Part shown: in pieces, positions 1 to 9,741 of the stretch | Numbering within the stretch: position 1 is the stretch's first letter | Layout of the letters: each line of letters opens with the position of its first letter | From: Branchinecta lynchi | Lineage: Eukaryota; Arthropoda; Branchiopoda; Anostraca; Branchinectidae | Assembly: GCA_023053575.1 (NCBI GenBank) | Contig: JAKZAP010000009.1 | Coordinates: 13,559,869 to 13,623,868 of the forward strand | Direction of reading: 5' to 3' | Length of the DNA: 64,000 nt | Made by a program: the position numbers and the translations under genes | The notes under the pieces: model-generated | What the model was told of the DNA's origin: nothing | Databases searched by the model: none | The model's input: the letters and a program-made list of their open reading frames with translations, nothing else

Positions 1-422
1 AGGATTTTATGGTAGACTGCTATGGCCTTATGCAGACGCTTTCTGCTAGACAACGAAAGCTACGCCTCCTACAAAGCGAGTCGCACGATAATACTCGCGC
101 CTTAAACGTCAGCTGCCTTGGCCGGAAGCTCCGAGTATTCAAGTTGTTTCCTCGCCATTTGTCGACCATAAAGAAAGAAGCGCCATATTGACCTCTCGAT
201 CCTAGTGGCATCTATGGACAATGAGAAAAAATCGAAGCTTTCGTTCTGTTGTCTAGAATTGATACTGCGGGGAGGAAATAGTTTGATGTCTCAAGATTTG
301 CTGTGTTCGAACCAGATTTTAGGGGGTTCCGGTGAAGCTTATTTGGCTATTTGACTGAGGTGACTACGGGAAAAGCGATCTGAGAGGAAGAAGAATAATA
401 AGCAGATCGATGTTCCTTCAGC
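1..422. other. No gene recognised
   Basis: Short open frames occur on both strands, but none resembles a known protein and none has convincing exon borders. I see nothing further here. Confidence 0.5.
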
Positions 423-700
423 CCAAGCTGACTGCGAATCATATTTGACGGTGCAAAACGGATAAGTCAGCTATATTTTATTAGAGCTATATTTTGGCCC
501 TTCTTGGCAAGGGTCCTCTTCAGGCTCAAGCTGGAAAATGAACTATAGCTGAGATATTTTATTAGAGCTATATTTCGGCCCTTCTTGGCAAGGGTCCTCT
601 TCAGGCTCAAGCTGGAAAATGAACTATAGCTGAGATATAGCTCTAATAAAATATAGCTGATTTATCCGTTTTGCACCGTCAAATTAATAAGCAGATTATT
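423..700. repeat. Foldback repeat with two hammerhead-like cores (copy 1)
   Basis: The ends are inverted: TTGACGGTGCAAAACGGATA near 450 is answered by the reverse complement ending near 686. Between them an approximately 83-bp unit occurs twice (about 473-555 and 556-637). Each unit, read on the minus strand, has CTGAAGA, a GC-rich hairpin with GCCAAG loop, then GAAA. The first unit has lost the G of GAAA. The family recurs near 11.75, 13.3, 24.4, 28.3, 32.9, 40.1, 45.8, 52.5 and 61.0 kb. Confidence 0.85.
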
Positions 701-1868
701 TGGCTTAAAATGTAGATTTATGCTCATACTGGTCACTGCACTTTCAGTCAGCTTCGCTTAAGCCTTTATACTAATGGGGCCAGTCCTTAGATTACAATGT
801 TTCTGTGATAAAAGAATACTGAAGTTAGTAGGGATATAATTTTAGACATATAGTCTGTGGGTTTCTGTCATAGTAGAATACTGAAGTGTATAGGGATAAA
901 GTTTTAGGTATATTCCGTGGGGTTATTCTAACTAGAGGAAGAGTTTCTAGGCTCCATGCTCCTGTGATAAAAGAATATGGTAATGAGTTGTTAGTTGTAT
1001 AGTTTTGGTGTATACTGACACTGTGTAATGGACATACAAATGCATCCCCACTCAGATGGGACGGGCCAGGAATTCGAATACTTTCATCTTATTATTGAGA
1101 CGGAGGTGCTGAAATTGGATCGATCCTAGAAAAAAACGGATTGCCTTTCCCGTTGAAGCCGAAAATAAGGCCGTAAAAACTTGTCACAACAAATTCGTTA
1201 AATTACGACGAGTTCTTTTTGCCTCAAACTCGTAGTGTTACCATCACCTAATCGTCATGCGTGGTATCTCAGTTCAGGATTTCCCGACCGGGAAACCGAA
1301 GTGTGAGAAGAAATACGTTTAGGCATTAGATATGGATTTTCCGGCGCTAGCGAAACAACCGGAAGGCAAATCCGAATTTTATATTTCGGATGGATGCGAG
1401 ATCAGTACCCGTAAAAAACCCAGGTGTGGTGTTCTTGAAAGCTCCCCGTATCGAAGATCGAGGGTGGGATTCAAAAATGATTAGCCATCAGTGAACCAAA
1501 AAATTATTTCACATTTCGTTCCTTTGATTCCATTCGAAAAGGGTATAGAGTAAGTAAACTGTATTACCCATCAGGGTTCCAGAGGAGAAACGACGAAGTT
1601 CCAAAAAAAGAAAGCAAAATAGAAAGAACCACAAACGTATAGACCAAAATTAAATATATCACACAACTAAAAAAGAAATAGAGCTGGGATGGTTAGTGAT
1701 CTGGAGTTAGCCACCAACTTTGTGATCCGGAGCTAATAATTAGGATACTTTGTAGTCCCTACTTACCTTAGCATAGGCTACATGCACTTTTTTGTAATTT
1801 TTCCGTGATGGGTTCCCAAAATAGAGCTAAATACTGAAAATGGGACGGTGTCACTACATGGTGGGTTT
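701..1868. other. Non-coding; diverged tandem units at 790-1010
   Basis: Roughly 75-bp diverged units containing TGATAAAAGAATA and GTGGGTTT-like blocks lie at 790-1010. The rest holds no recognisable gene or element. Confidence 0.4.
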
Positions 1869-2050
1869 ACACACTGCGTAAAATCCGAGCGTATTTTACG
1901 CAAGTTTTGAGCTTGAAAACATTTCTAGCAAATACGGACGTATTTGAGAAATTGGTCCGTTTTTTATTCAAATACGTCCGTATTGCTAGAAATATTTTCA
2001 AGCTCAAAACGTGCGTAAAATACCCTCGGATTTTACGTAGTGTGTAAATG
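1869..2050. repeat. Palindrome (foldback MITE-like)
   Basis: Two arms of about 85 bp are inverted around a centre near 1955-1965. The outer ends read ACACACTGCGTAAAATCC on the left and the near-reverse complement GGATTTTACGTAGTGTGT on the right. The arms share ACGCA..TTTTGAGCTTGAAAA. No coding content is seen. Confidence 0.8.
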
Positions 2051-2704
2051 GACCAACACTCGTAATTTGTACTTATAGAAGCGCGCCCCATATTATAATG
2101 AGCACTTCAGTTTTTTGGTTGCAACTTTACAAAAAACATTCCTGACCAAATTAACGCTTTCAAATTTAAGGCAAAACAAAAAGTCTCATCGAAGGTAAAG
2201 CGAATAGTCCTATTGATCCTAGGGTCTGCTTAGTTTTACGTGACAAAGGCCTTCCAAAAGTTTCGTTGGATGTATTCAAATAATCACAGTTAAATAAGAG
2301 GAATAGAGTAAGAATAGCAACAGTGAAAAAAAGATCTCAGCGACCATCAGAATCCCTCAAGGTGAAGCTACGGCAAACAGTTTTTTTTATGTTTTTGTTT
2401 TTTTGCTACAGTTCCAAAGAGTTTAATTGGTTATTTGAAAGTTCATCTAGTAATCTGAAGTTGTATAGTTTAGGATAAGTTCTGTGTTGTTCTCTATATA
2501 GATGTTAACTAAGCCCTAAACTGAACTTCTCGAGAAAAGTGATGAGGGAGTGAAAAATCCCCCTTTGAAGTTGTTTTCCATAAAAACTCGGCAATAGAGA
2601 TACATCGGCACGGGATATCCGGAGTAAAGGAGTGGTCGCTAACCTCGAATTGAGTAACCTCGAACTTGGCCTCAATACTGTTCGAAGGTAATTTCTATTC
2701 AGTC

Positions 2705-2905
2705 CTAAGTACACTGTTAGAGGTTGATGACAGATAACAAGTATCTGCATCCTTGTGTTACATCTTATGAAAATGTATCTGTCATGACAGTTTTAACTGT
2801 TATAATCCGCGAAAAAGATAATATTTGACAGGGGTCAAAACAGATGTATTTTCATAAAATTTAACACAAGGATGTGCAAATATAAATGTTATCTGTTATC
2901 ATACT
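2705..2905. repeat. Inverted-repeat element around CATCCTTGTGTTA
   Basis: GCATCCTTGTGTTA followed by ATGAAAATGTATCTGT (2747-2785) is mirrored by ACAGATGTATTTTCAT and TAACACAAGGATGTGC (2841-2877). Outer blocks with GACAGATAAC / GTTATCTGTTATC extend the symmetry. A related sequence with CATCCTTATGTTATCTGTTA lies near 13590-13620. Confidence 0.7.
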
Positions 2906-3311
2906 TCTTAGGTCAATAAGATTTTAGTTCTTGACAGTTTAGGACCTATGCACAGAAGGCCATTTCGAGGCCAATTTCGAGATATATCTAATTCGAGGTT
3001 GGCAACCTCTCCGTTCTGCTGCTCATTCAGCTGAAGCTGGCTGTTGTCCCGTTTGAATTCTTGTCGGAACGGGTGAAGCCGGTATGCAGCAGCGGATTAG
3101 TAGCCGACATTCTAACAACCCTGGTTTTGAAGGATCGAAGGGATAGTTTGGGCAAAATCAAAAGCGAAAATTCGCAAAAGTGATATATTTGTGTGTAAAA
3201 TACGAGAGCTGTGATTGAAGATTGCCTTTATACAAATATGTAGAATAGCTGCCGAAGTTAATAGGTGTGCTTTGTATTTTAATACCTAAATAAACGATGA
3301 TATAATACTAA
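2906..3311. other. No gene recognised
   Basis: AT-rich sequence with no recognisable ORF, RNA or repeat border. Confidence 0.4.
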
Positions 3312-3724
3312 AGCCGTATTCTCGCCGTTCCCCGAGGACTCGACTTGAGGAGTCCCCGCGTTTTTGTTTGTCCCGGGGACTCACTCCCCGTATTCTCGCG
3401 AGTCCCCACGGACGGGCAATGCTCCGATTATCGTCACCATCATCAAAAAGGACTCCCTTTCAGATTCGGGGGGGGGGGGGAGGAATCAGTGTTTGGTCGT
3501 GTTGGTGCAATTTAGAATTAATTAAAAACAATCAGAACAAACTAAGCCAAAGTAAAGTGGATCCGTACTAATTTCGTCAACTGCATATTTTTTTTTCGAA
3601 CAAAATCCATTTTGGAATCATTCCCCGTGTTCTCGCTGTTTTCCGTGCGTGGCGTGCCTCCCTCTATTCTCGCCGTTCCCTTCGATTCCCCGAGGAGTCC
3701 TCGGGGAACGGCGAGAATACGCCA
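3312..3724. mobile_element. Harbinger-like MITE, copy 1 (413 bp)
   Basis: The terminal inverted repeats are AGCCGTATTCTCGCCGTTCC on the left and the reverse complement of TGGCGTATTCTCGCCGTTCC on the right. The element is flanked on both sides by TAA (3309-3311 and 3725-3727), a 3-bp duplication of the kind made by PIF/Harbinger transposases. It has no coding capacity. Internal GGGGACTC blocks are inverted and a G-run lies at about 3468-3481. An opposite-orientation copy is at 49748-50162. Confidence 0.8.
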
Positions 3725-4433
3725 TAAAGGACCGTTGTGTTTATCGAGGGGCACTGAGACCCAAAAACCCTGTCGCAACCATGTCGACCGGGTTGTACGC
3801 TTGACTTGATGGCGTCAATACCTTATCAATCTTCGCAAGGATAACCAACTTACATAAGGCCGATTTGACAAAGCTCTGCCATAGACTCCTCGTAAGTCGA
3901 ATGAGACGAGAGAATCCGACATGAGAAGTAAACCGTTCTTTCTGACACACTATAGTTGCGTTTTTATCTCAATTCTCCTCGCGATTCTCCCATCTCGCGT
4001 TTTATGACTATTTCTTAGAATCGAGAACGGTGAAAGCTCTTCGATAGCCAATTCTCGATTGTCTTTCTCCGCTGTCCTTCCTGATTGGTAAGTGAAGGGC
4101 GGATCTTCAACCTGTAAAACAGGTTTTAACGAGTAGCAGACGAGTGAGCTCAGGCGTGGAGTGTTAATGTAAAATGTTTATCACATATTATATATAAACA
4201 GCTTTAGAACCAGGACGTTTTGCATCCCCAGTAACCAAACAAGTATTGAAATAACCTAACTTGTAATCATCCCACTTTAAAAACTTTAAATGTTAACAAA
4301 CCGCAGGTATAAATCCAAAGAAGATCTTGCACGAATAGCTTGAGCTCCAACTGTGGTCTGCCAGCCAGTCCGACCCTTTAACCTCTTGTCCATTAGCAAG
4401 GTAATAACCCTTTAACCTCTTTTCCATTAGTAA
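3725..4433. other. No gene recognised
   Basis: No gene is visible. A short duplicated block (CCATTAG.AAGGTAATAAC) occurs at about 4390-4410 and 4424-4442. Confidence 0.4.
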
Positions 4434-4488
4434 GGTAATAACAAGTGCAATAAACCAAATCGTAGAAGCCGTATACCACATTTGTCAC
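4434..4488. repeat. Uninterrupted paralogue of the LINE target site
   Basis: The block GGTAATAACAAGTGCAATAA continues through CCAAAT directly into CGTAGAAGCC and ACATTTGTCA. The same block at 5244-5270 stops at CCAAAT where the LINE begins, and resumes at 9557 with CGTAGCAGCC and CCTTTGTCA. The locus at 4434 is therefore a natural empty site for the insertion at 5271-9556. Confidence 0.85.
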
Positions 4489-4589
4489 AATTTATTAAGA
4501 TGGGCATATCATCGATCATATGACATAAATCTATATTTATATAATTTATACCTCTTTTTCCTCAAGTTTAGAATTTGATTCCTATCACG

Positions 4590-5200
4590 GGTCAAAAACT
4601 TTTGTATGGGCAATTTGGGCCCACTTACCCATGAAAGGGGAGGGTTGGGGCTGGTTCAGATCCACATATACATCCCCAACCACTATTCTCCAAAAGCACA
4701 AAGGAATGTCCTCGCCTTATCTCCAGTCATTGTCAAGTTCAAAACATTAAAAAGTGGGCAATCTGGGCCCAATTGCCCCTGAACCAAGTGGGGGTGGAGT
4801 TTGGGACCCTAAAAAGTAAAAAGAGACTCCAATGCTCACAAACCTGCCAAGTTTCAACTTGATACCTGTTGATTCCTGTCACGGGTAACGAACTTTACTC
4901 CTGGGCAATCTGGGCCCAGTTGTCCATGAACAGGGTGGTTGGGTGAGGTGCAACTTAAAAAGCAATTTTCAAGCCCTAGGATCTACATGTACAAGGAATT
5001 TCATCGTCCTATGTCCAGTTCTGGTCAAGTTATGAACATTGTTCACTGGGCAATCTGGGCCCATTTGCCCCTGAACCGGGTTGGGACCCCCAAAAGGCAC
5101 AACTAGACCCCAATACCCACTAGTGCACCAAGTTTTAACTTGATACTTGCACTGGTTCACGAGTTATGAGCTCCACAAAATGTGGTGAAAATCGGAAACC
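4590..5200. repeat. Tandem array of about 150-bp units
   Basis: Four diverged units are marked by GGGCAAT.TGGGCCCA cores near 4609, 4756, 4904 and 5049, with TGCCCCTGAAC and GTTGATTCCTGTCACGGGT blocks between. There is no sign of coding constraint. Confidence 0.85.
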
Positions 5201-5445
5201 GAAAGCTGCTTCAGCGATCGCAGTATTGTTCCAAGGAACGGAAGGTAATAACAAGTGCAATAAACCAAATGCAATAAACCAGTTCAGTTCAGGCGACCGG
5301 CGCATGAACATCTCGTGTGCGCTGTGCTATTCCACTGCCTGAGGTTTTGAAGAATTTGGATCTCTGTTTGGATTTTATTGTTCGCGGGGGGTCATTATAA
5401 CCCCCCTTGCGTGTAAGTCTTCATTTTTTGCCTTTGATTGAAAAG

Positions 5446-6588
5446 ATGTCGACGACGAAAGTCATTATTGATGAGCTGCTCAGCTTTTTCATCACCCGGA
5501 TGGACACGGGGACTCCAAAGGACCTCCTTGTTAAGCTTTGTGCGGATTTCTACTCGGTGGAGGAAATCAACAGAGCAAAAGGGAACCTTGTTCCTTACGT
5601 TCCCAGTGAAGTGATCGGGTCTCTAACGAAGGAATTTCCGGACTTCGTAAAAACTCGATCGGGTCAAACCACGAAAAGCCCTTTGCTTTGTGAAATTTTT
5701 TCTATCCTACTACAAGTTGATAGAAAAGTTTTTCCGACATTCGTTGCTCGTAATTTGCTGCGACTTCCCTCTATGTCGCTTACGCACTTTGATTTTGCGA
5801 GTATTATGGGGTCTTACAGCTCTCTTAAATCTGAATTCGAGGAGCTTAAAATGCTTGTTCAGAACATCGCGTCTTCGGACATGTCAAGTTTAAAGCCTGA
5901 ACTTGACGAGATCAAATCAACACTGAATTCGATAGTCGCTAAGCAACAGCCGGCGCCTGCTACTACGTCATCAGAGTCATCTGAGGCTCATAGCGTAGTG
6001 CTACCTAGCGGTGCTGTTTTGAGCGATAGTGTTAACGGGCATGCGCCTGTTCTTGATGATAGAGCGCGTAGTGGTTCCGGGACTCTGTTTTCTAGACCAG
6101 CGACTGGTACCACAAGTCTGAATGAAGCGGGAACTTACGCCAGTGCTGCAGCGAAACCTGCTAACACTCGCAAGCTGAGACCTGCACAGGCCACAGGAGG
6201 ACGTGGTTCTGTTTCACATGGTCTTCAGGGTCCCAAGTCTACTGTGGGTGCCAACATCAGGTCTGTGTTTCCTAACATGAAGTCGGTTCTGCAAACCAAG
6301 GTATCTAAGCTATTTGTTAGTAGATTTGCTCCTGAAACTACCGAGAGCACTGTTGCTAATTATGTTTCAAAGAAGCTGAAGTGTCCCGCGACTTGCTCAA
6401 AAATTGTGACGGCCAGTTCCAACAGTGTCTCGTTTAAACTAGTTGTGCCGGCTGCGTTACGTGCGAAAGTGGTTTCGCCTGATTTCTGGCCGGCCGGTAT
6501 CCTTGTTCGGACTTATTACGAACCTAAGCCTAAAGTGCCCCCTAGCGAGTCCGTACCATCGGATGTTCAACCTGCTATAGATGGGTGA
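5446..6588 (+). CDS. LINE ORF1 protein (RNA-binding, 380 aa)
   Basis: ORF1 of the LINE, a cytoplasmic/RNP protein thought to coat element RNA. I chose the ATG at 5446 (MSTTKV); the frame is open 13 codons further upstream, but without an ATG. The N-terminal third is mixed charged. Around residues 125-170 is a heptad-like stretch (LKSEFEELKMLVQ) expected to form a coiled coil. The middle is low-complexity Ser/Thr/Ala. Residues about 285-365 form an RRM-like fold with KLFVSRFAPETT and the characteristic FWPAGILVR motif of CR1-group ORF1 proteins. No CCHC zinc knuckle is visible. The stop overlaps the ORF2 start by 8 nt (ATGGGTGA), which suggests reinitiation for ORF2 translation. Confidence 0.92.
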   Translation: MSTTKVIIDELLSFFITRMDTGTPKDLLVKLCADFYSVEEINRAKGNLVPYVPSEVIGSLTKEFPDFVKTRSGQTTKSPLLCEIFSILLQVDRKVFPTFVARNLLRLPSMSLTHFDFASIMGSYSSLKSEFEELKMLVQNIASSDMSSLKPELDEIKSTLNSIVAKQQPAPATTSSESSEAHSVVLPSGAVLSDSVNGHAPVLDDRARSGSGTLFSRPATGTTSLNEAGTYASAAAKPANTRKLRPAQATGGRGSVSHGLQGPKSTVGANIRSVFPNMKSVLQTKVSKLFVSRFAPETTESTVANYVSKKLKCPATCSKIVTASSNSVSFKLVVPAALRAKVVSPDFWPAGILVRTYYEPKPKVPPSESVPSDVQPAIDG

Positions 6589-9409
6589 GAAACTTCGTGT
6601 AGCTACGTTCAACTGCCACTCGGTGAAGCATAATGCAGCTGCAGTGAAGGCCCTTTGTGAGGAGTCTGATTTAATTTTTTTACAGGAGACCATGTTATTT
6701 GATTTTGATAATGTTTTTTTGGATGGTCTGAGTGGGGATTTTGTGTCGTTTGCAGTTAGTGCTACGAAAGCGGGTGATGGCCTAGTGAGAGGGAGGCCCA
6801 GAGGAGGGTTAGCTATTCTTTGTAGAAAAGCTTACTCTCACCTCATTTCTTTTCCCCTCCCCTCGGATGAGAGGCTGCAGCCGGTTTGCCTCCGTTGTGA
6901 TGATTATGAGCATCTGTTTGTAAACGTTTATATGCCAGTTTGTTCGAATGAAAATTTGCATGAATTTTCTTTGTATTTAGGTAAGCTATTATCGTTTCTA
7001 TCTGATAAGTATACCTATGTTTGTTTCCTGGGGGATTTTAATGCTAATTACGGTGCTGAAACTGTTTTTAGCCGTGAGCTTAAGGCAGTTATAGCCGAGA
7101 ATGATCTGGTTTGCTGTGACGAAGTGGCTTTGGAGCCATCGACTTTTACGTATATGAGCCCTTCAGGCCATACGTCATGGATTGACCACGTTGTGTGTTC
7201 GAGTTCTTTTAGTAGTACTATTAGGCCTATTTCTGTTAGATATGATATATTTGGTTCAGACCATTTCCCCCTTGTTTTTGAGTCATCTTGTGTTGTTCGT
7301 GCTGTGGACCCGTTGTGTGCAGATCCGCCACCCCCTAGTCCGCCTGCTGTGGATTGGGAGCGTGCGAGTGCGTCTCAGCTTATGGCATATGGTGTGGAAG
7401 TTGAGAAGCGTATCCTTGCTCTGGACATCAATGCTATTTACCATTGTACTCTTCCTTACTGTACTAACCCTTCTCATACTAACGGTTTGGGGTTGCTTTA
7501 CTATACACTGGTTTCGATTCTTATTGTAAGTGCGTGCCATACTCTACCACTTCGTGTAGGTAGTACTAACAAGAAAAGGTTTGGGATGAATATTATTCCT
7601 GGTTGGAATAATCATGTGCGCCCTCATTACGAAGCTGCGAAAAATGCTTTGCTTTTGTGGGTTGCTAATGGCAGACCTCTTGGGGGTGTGTTTGATTCTG
7701 CGAGGAGAATTCTTCACGGGAGGTTCCGGAGTGCCCTTCGGTGGTGCAAAAAGAATACAGAGAGTCTAAGAACTTCGGCTCTGGCCAGCAGTTTTAGTTC
7801 ACTTAATTTCCGTGATTTTTGGAAAAAAGTTGCTAAATCTAAAAATGCTGGTCCTCAGAAAATGTCTGATAGAGTTGGTTCAGCGACTGGGCCCAAAGAT
7901 ATAGCGGAGCTATGGCGGGGTCACTATAGCACTGTTTTCTCGTCAGTTGCTTCTGATCCTAAAGCAGCGAGTGCAAGGTCCTTTTCCAAACCATGGACTG
8001 ATCCTGTTAAGCAGCTGATTACGGCAGAGTCTGTGGCTCGGTCGTTGTCTGGGCTTTCAGGCAGTAAGTCCGGTGGCCTTGATGGGGTGACGACTAATCA
8101 TGTTAAGCATGGTGGTCCGACCCTGATTTGTCTGTTGACACTGCTGTTCAATGGGTTCCTTAACCACAGCTACGTCCCAGATTCCCTTACTGAGGTGTGC
8201 CTGGTTCCAATTCCGAAGTCGAATACCGAAGACATGACATCGTTAAGTAATTACAGACCGATTGCTATGGCGGCTGTTATTTCGAAAATTTTCGAAAAAT
8301 GTCTCTTTTCTTTGATTTCATCCCAGATTAATTCGTCGCATTATCAATTTGGGTTCAAAGAAGGGTCTTCGACGGAGTTTTGTGTGTTCATTCTCAAATC
8401 TGTCGTGCAGTATTTCTGGCTTTTTTCAAGTCCTGTGTTTGCGTGCTTCATTGACGCAAAGGCAGCTTTCGACAGAGTGAACCATGAGAAGCTCCTGGAT
8501 AAAATGGACACAAAGGGAGTTGACCGTCGTGTCATTGGAACTCTGGAACATTGGTTCGATGTACAGCGTTTCAGAATAAAATGGAGTGGTTATTTCAGCA
8601 TGCCATTCCCTGTTCTGAATGGTGTACGGCAAGGTGGGGTCCTCTCTCCGTTGCTGTATAACCTATATGTGGATGGTCTCAACCTGCGTTTGGCTCAAAC
8701 TAAGGTTGGTTGTTTCATTGGAGGTGTTTGCTTTAATAACCTGAGTTATGCTGATGACCTGGTTATTTTAGCTCCTACAGTGGCTGCACTAAACCATCTA
8801 CTTTCAATTTGTGATGAGTTTGCGTCAGCTAATGATATCGTGTTTAACACGGCCAAGACCCAGTGTATGGCGTTCATTCCTCGCGGGACCCCTCTGAAAC
8901 ACATCCCTATGGCATTGCTTTCTGGAGTGTCGCTGTCTTTCGTTGAGTCCTACAAATATCTTGGATTCACGGTGGCTCCCTCCCTGAGTGACGAGCTCCA
9001 TGTTAAAGCACTTTCACGTTCGCTGTGCTGCAGGGCTAACTTACTTATTCGTAAGTTCGGGAAATGCGACCCTGCCGTGAGGTGTTTTCTTTTCAGAGCT
9101 TATTGCACCCCGTTGTACGGTCTTGCTTTTGTGCAATCTGTATCTGTTAAGTGTGAGAACTCTCTTCGGGTTCTGTATAACAATTCTTTTCGGTGGCTTC
9201 TTGGTCTTTCCCTTAACTGTAGTGCTTCCGGAATGTTTGTTGGTGGTGGCCTCCCTTCTTTTCCTGAACTTCGTAGGAGATCATCTCTTTCGATCCAGAC
9301 AAGGATTCTTGCTTCGGACAATCCGCTCCTTCGGGTGCTTTCGGGGCCGCTTTTTCGGCTATCTCTGCCACTTTGGCGGACATGGTCTGGTGAGATCTAT
9401 ACACAATGA
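6581..9409 (+). CDS. LINE ORF2: endonuclease-reverse transcriptase (942 aa)
   Basis: The enzyme that nicks target DNA and copies element RNA by target-primed reverse transcription. Residues 1-235 form an exonuclease-endonuclease-phosphatase domain with FNCHSV (10-15), LQETM (34-38), GDFNAN (151-156), the SWIDHVV block near 199-205 and SDHFPL near 226-231, covering the catalytic Asn, Glu, Asp and His. The reverse transcriptase follows: SGGLDGV, NYRPIAM, FIDAKAAFDRV (Asp near 625), GVRQGGVLSPLLYNLY and YADD (723-726). The C-terminal region with a CTPLYG block and FRWLLGL is typical of the CR1 side of the LINE tree. No stop or frameshift interrupts it. The length is normal for the group. There is no RNase H domain. 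Confidence 0.95.
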   Translation: MGEKLRVATFNCHSVKHNAAAVKALCEESDLIFLQETMLFDFDNVFLDGLSGDFVSFAVSATKAGDGLVRGRPRGGLAILCRKAYSHLISFPLPSDERLQPVCLRCDDYEHLFVNVYMPVCSNENLHEFSLYLGKLLSFLSDKYTYVCFLGDFNANYGAETVFSRELKAVIAENDLVCCDEVALEPSTFTYMSPSGHTSWIDHVVCSSSFSSTIRPISVRYDIFGSDHFPLVFESSCVVRAVDPLCADPPPPSPPAVDWERASASQLMAYGVEVEKRILALDINAIYHCTLPYCTNPSHTNGLGLLYYTLVSILIVSACHTLPLRVGSTNKKRFGMNIIPGWNNHVRPHYEAAKNALLLWVANGRPLGGVFDSARRILHGRFRSALRWCKKNTESLRTSALASSFSSLNFRDFWKKVAKSKNAGPQKMSDRVGSATGPKDIAELWRGHYSTVFSSVASDPKAASARSFSKPWTDPVKQLITAESVARSLSGLSGSKSGGLDGVTTNHVKHGGPTLICLLTLLFNGFLNHSYVPDSLTEVCLVPIPKSNTEDMTSLSNYRPIAMAAVISKIFEKCLFSLISSQINSSHYQFGFKEGSSTEFCVFILKSVVQYFWLFSSPVFACFIDAKAAFDRVNHEKLLDKMDTKGVDRRVIGTLEHWFDVQRFRIKWSGYFSMPFPVLNGVRQGGVLSPLLYNLYVDGLNLRLAQTKVGCFIGGVCFNNLSYADDLVILAPTVAALNHLLSICDEFASANDIVFNTAKTQCMAFIPRGTPLKHIPMALLSGVSLSFVESYKYLGFTVAPSLSDELHVKALSRSLCCRANLLIRKFGKCDPAVRCFLFRAYCTPLYGLAFVQSVSVKCENSLRVLYNNSFRWLLGLSLNCSASGMFVGGGLPSFPELRRRSSLSIQTRILASDNPLLRVLSGPLFRLSLPLWRTWSGEIYTQ

Positions 9410-9587
9410 ACTTGATGCTCAAGCACCTTTTTTGTTGTTTGTGTTTTTCTCTCTTATTTTGTTATTGTTTAATATGTTGTTGTTGTTGTTTTTTTGTATG
9501 TTTTTGAGTGGCCCTAGTTGGTCCTTAGTTCAATGAAATAAATAAATAAATAAAATCGTAGCAGCCTAATACCCCCTTTGTCAGACT

Positions 9588-9741
9588 AAGGAGTAGCGCC
9601 AAGGCCTATGCTTTCCATGCTTCGCAAATGGGCCGTACTCGTAGCGCCGCTCAATACGCTTGCGGCATTTAATGCGAGACAGACTCAAGTTAATGCGAGG
9701 TCTGCGCACATAGAGGTAACAGGTGGGGTAGGGAGGTTCTT
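9588..9741 (+). repeat. Dispersed repeat, left half (split by array element)
   Basis: AAGGAGTAGCGCCAAGGCCT through GTGGGGTAGGGAGGTTCTT matches 17205-17370. The match resumes at about 11020 after the insertion at 9742-11016. The uninterrupted copy at 17205-17540 serves as the empty site. Confidence 0.8.

Larger units (their letters stand above)
5271..9556 (+). mobile_element. Full-length CR1/L2-group LINE (non-LTR retrotransposon)
   Basis: An approximately 4.3-kb element with a short 5' leader, two overlapping ORFs and a 3' tail of repeated AATAA units (9534-9555). It has the architecture of the CR1/L2/Rex group: an ORF1 nucleic-acid-binding protein, then an ORF2 with AP-like endonuclease and reverse transcriptase. 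It sits in a duplicated block whose empty version survives at 4434-4488. The bases flanking both ends are AAAT. GCAATAAACCA is repeated at the 5' junction, probably a junction artefact of target-primed insertion. Both ORFs are uninterrupted, so the insertion looks young. Confidence 0.95.
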
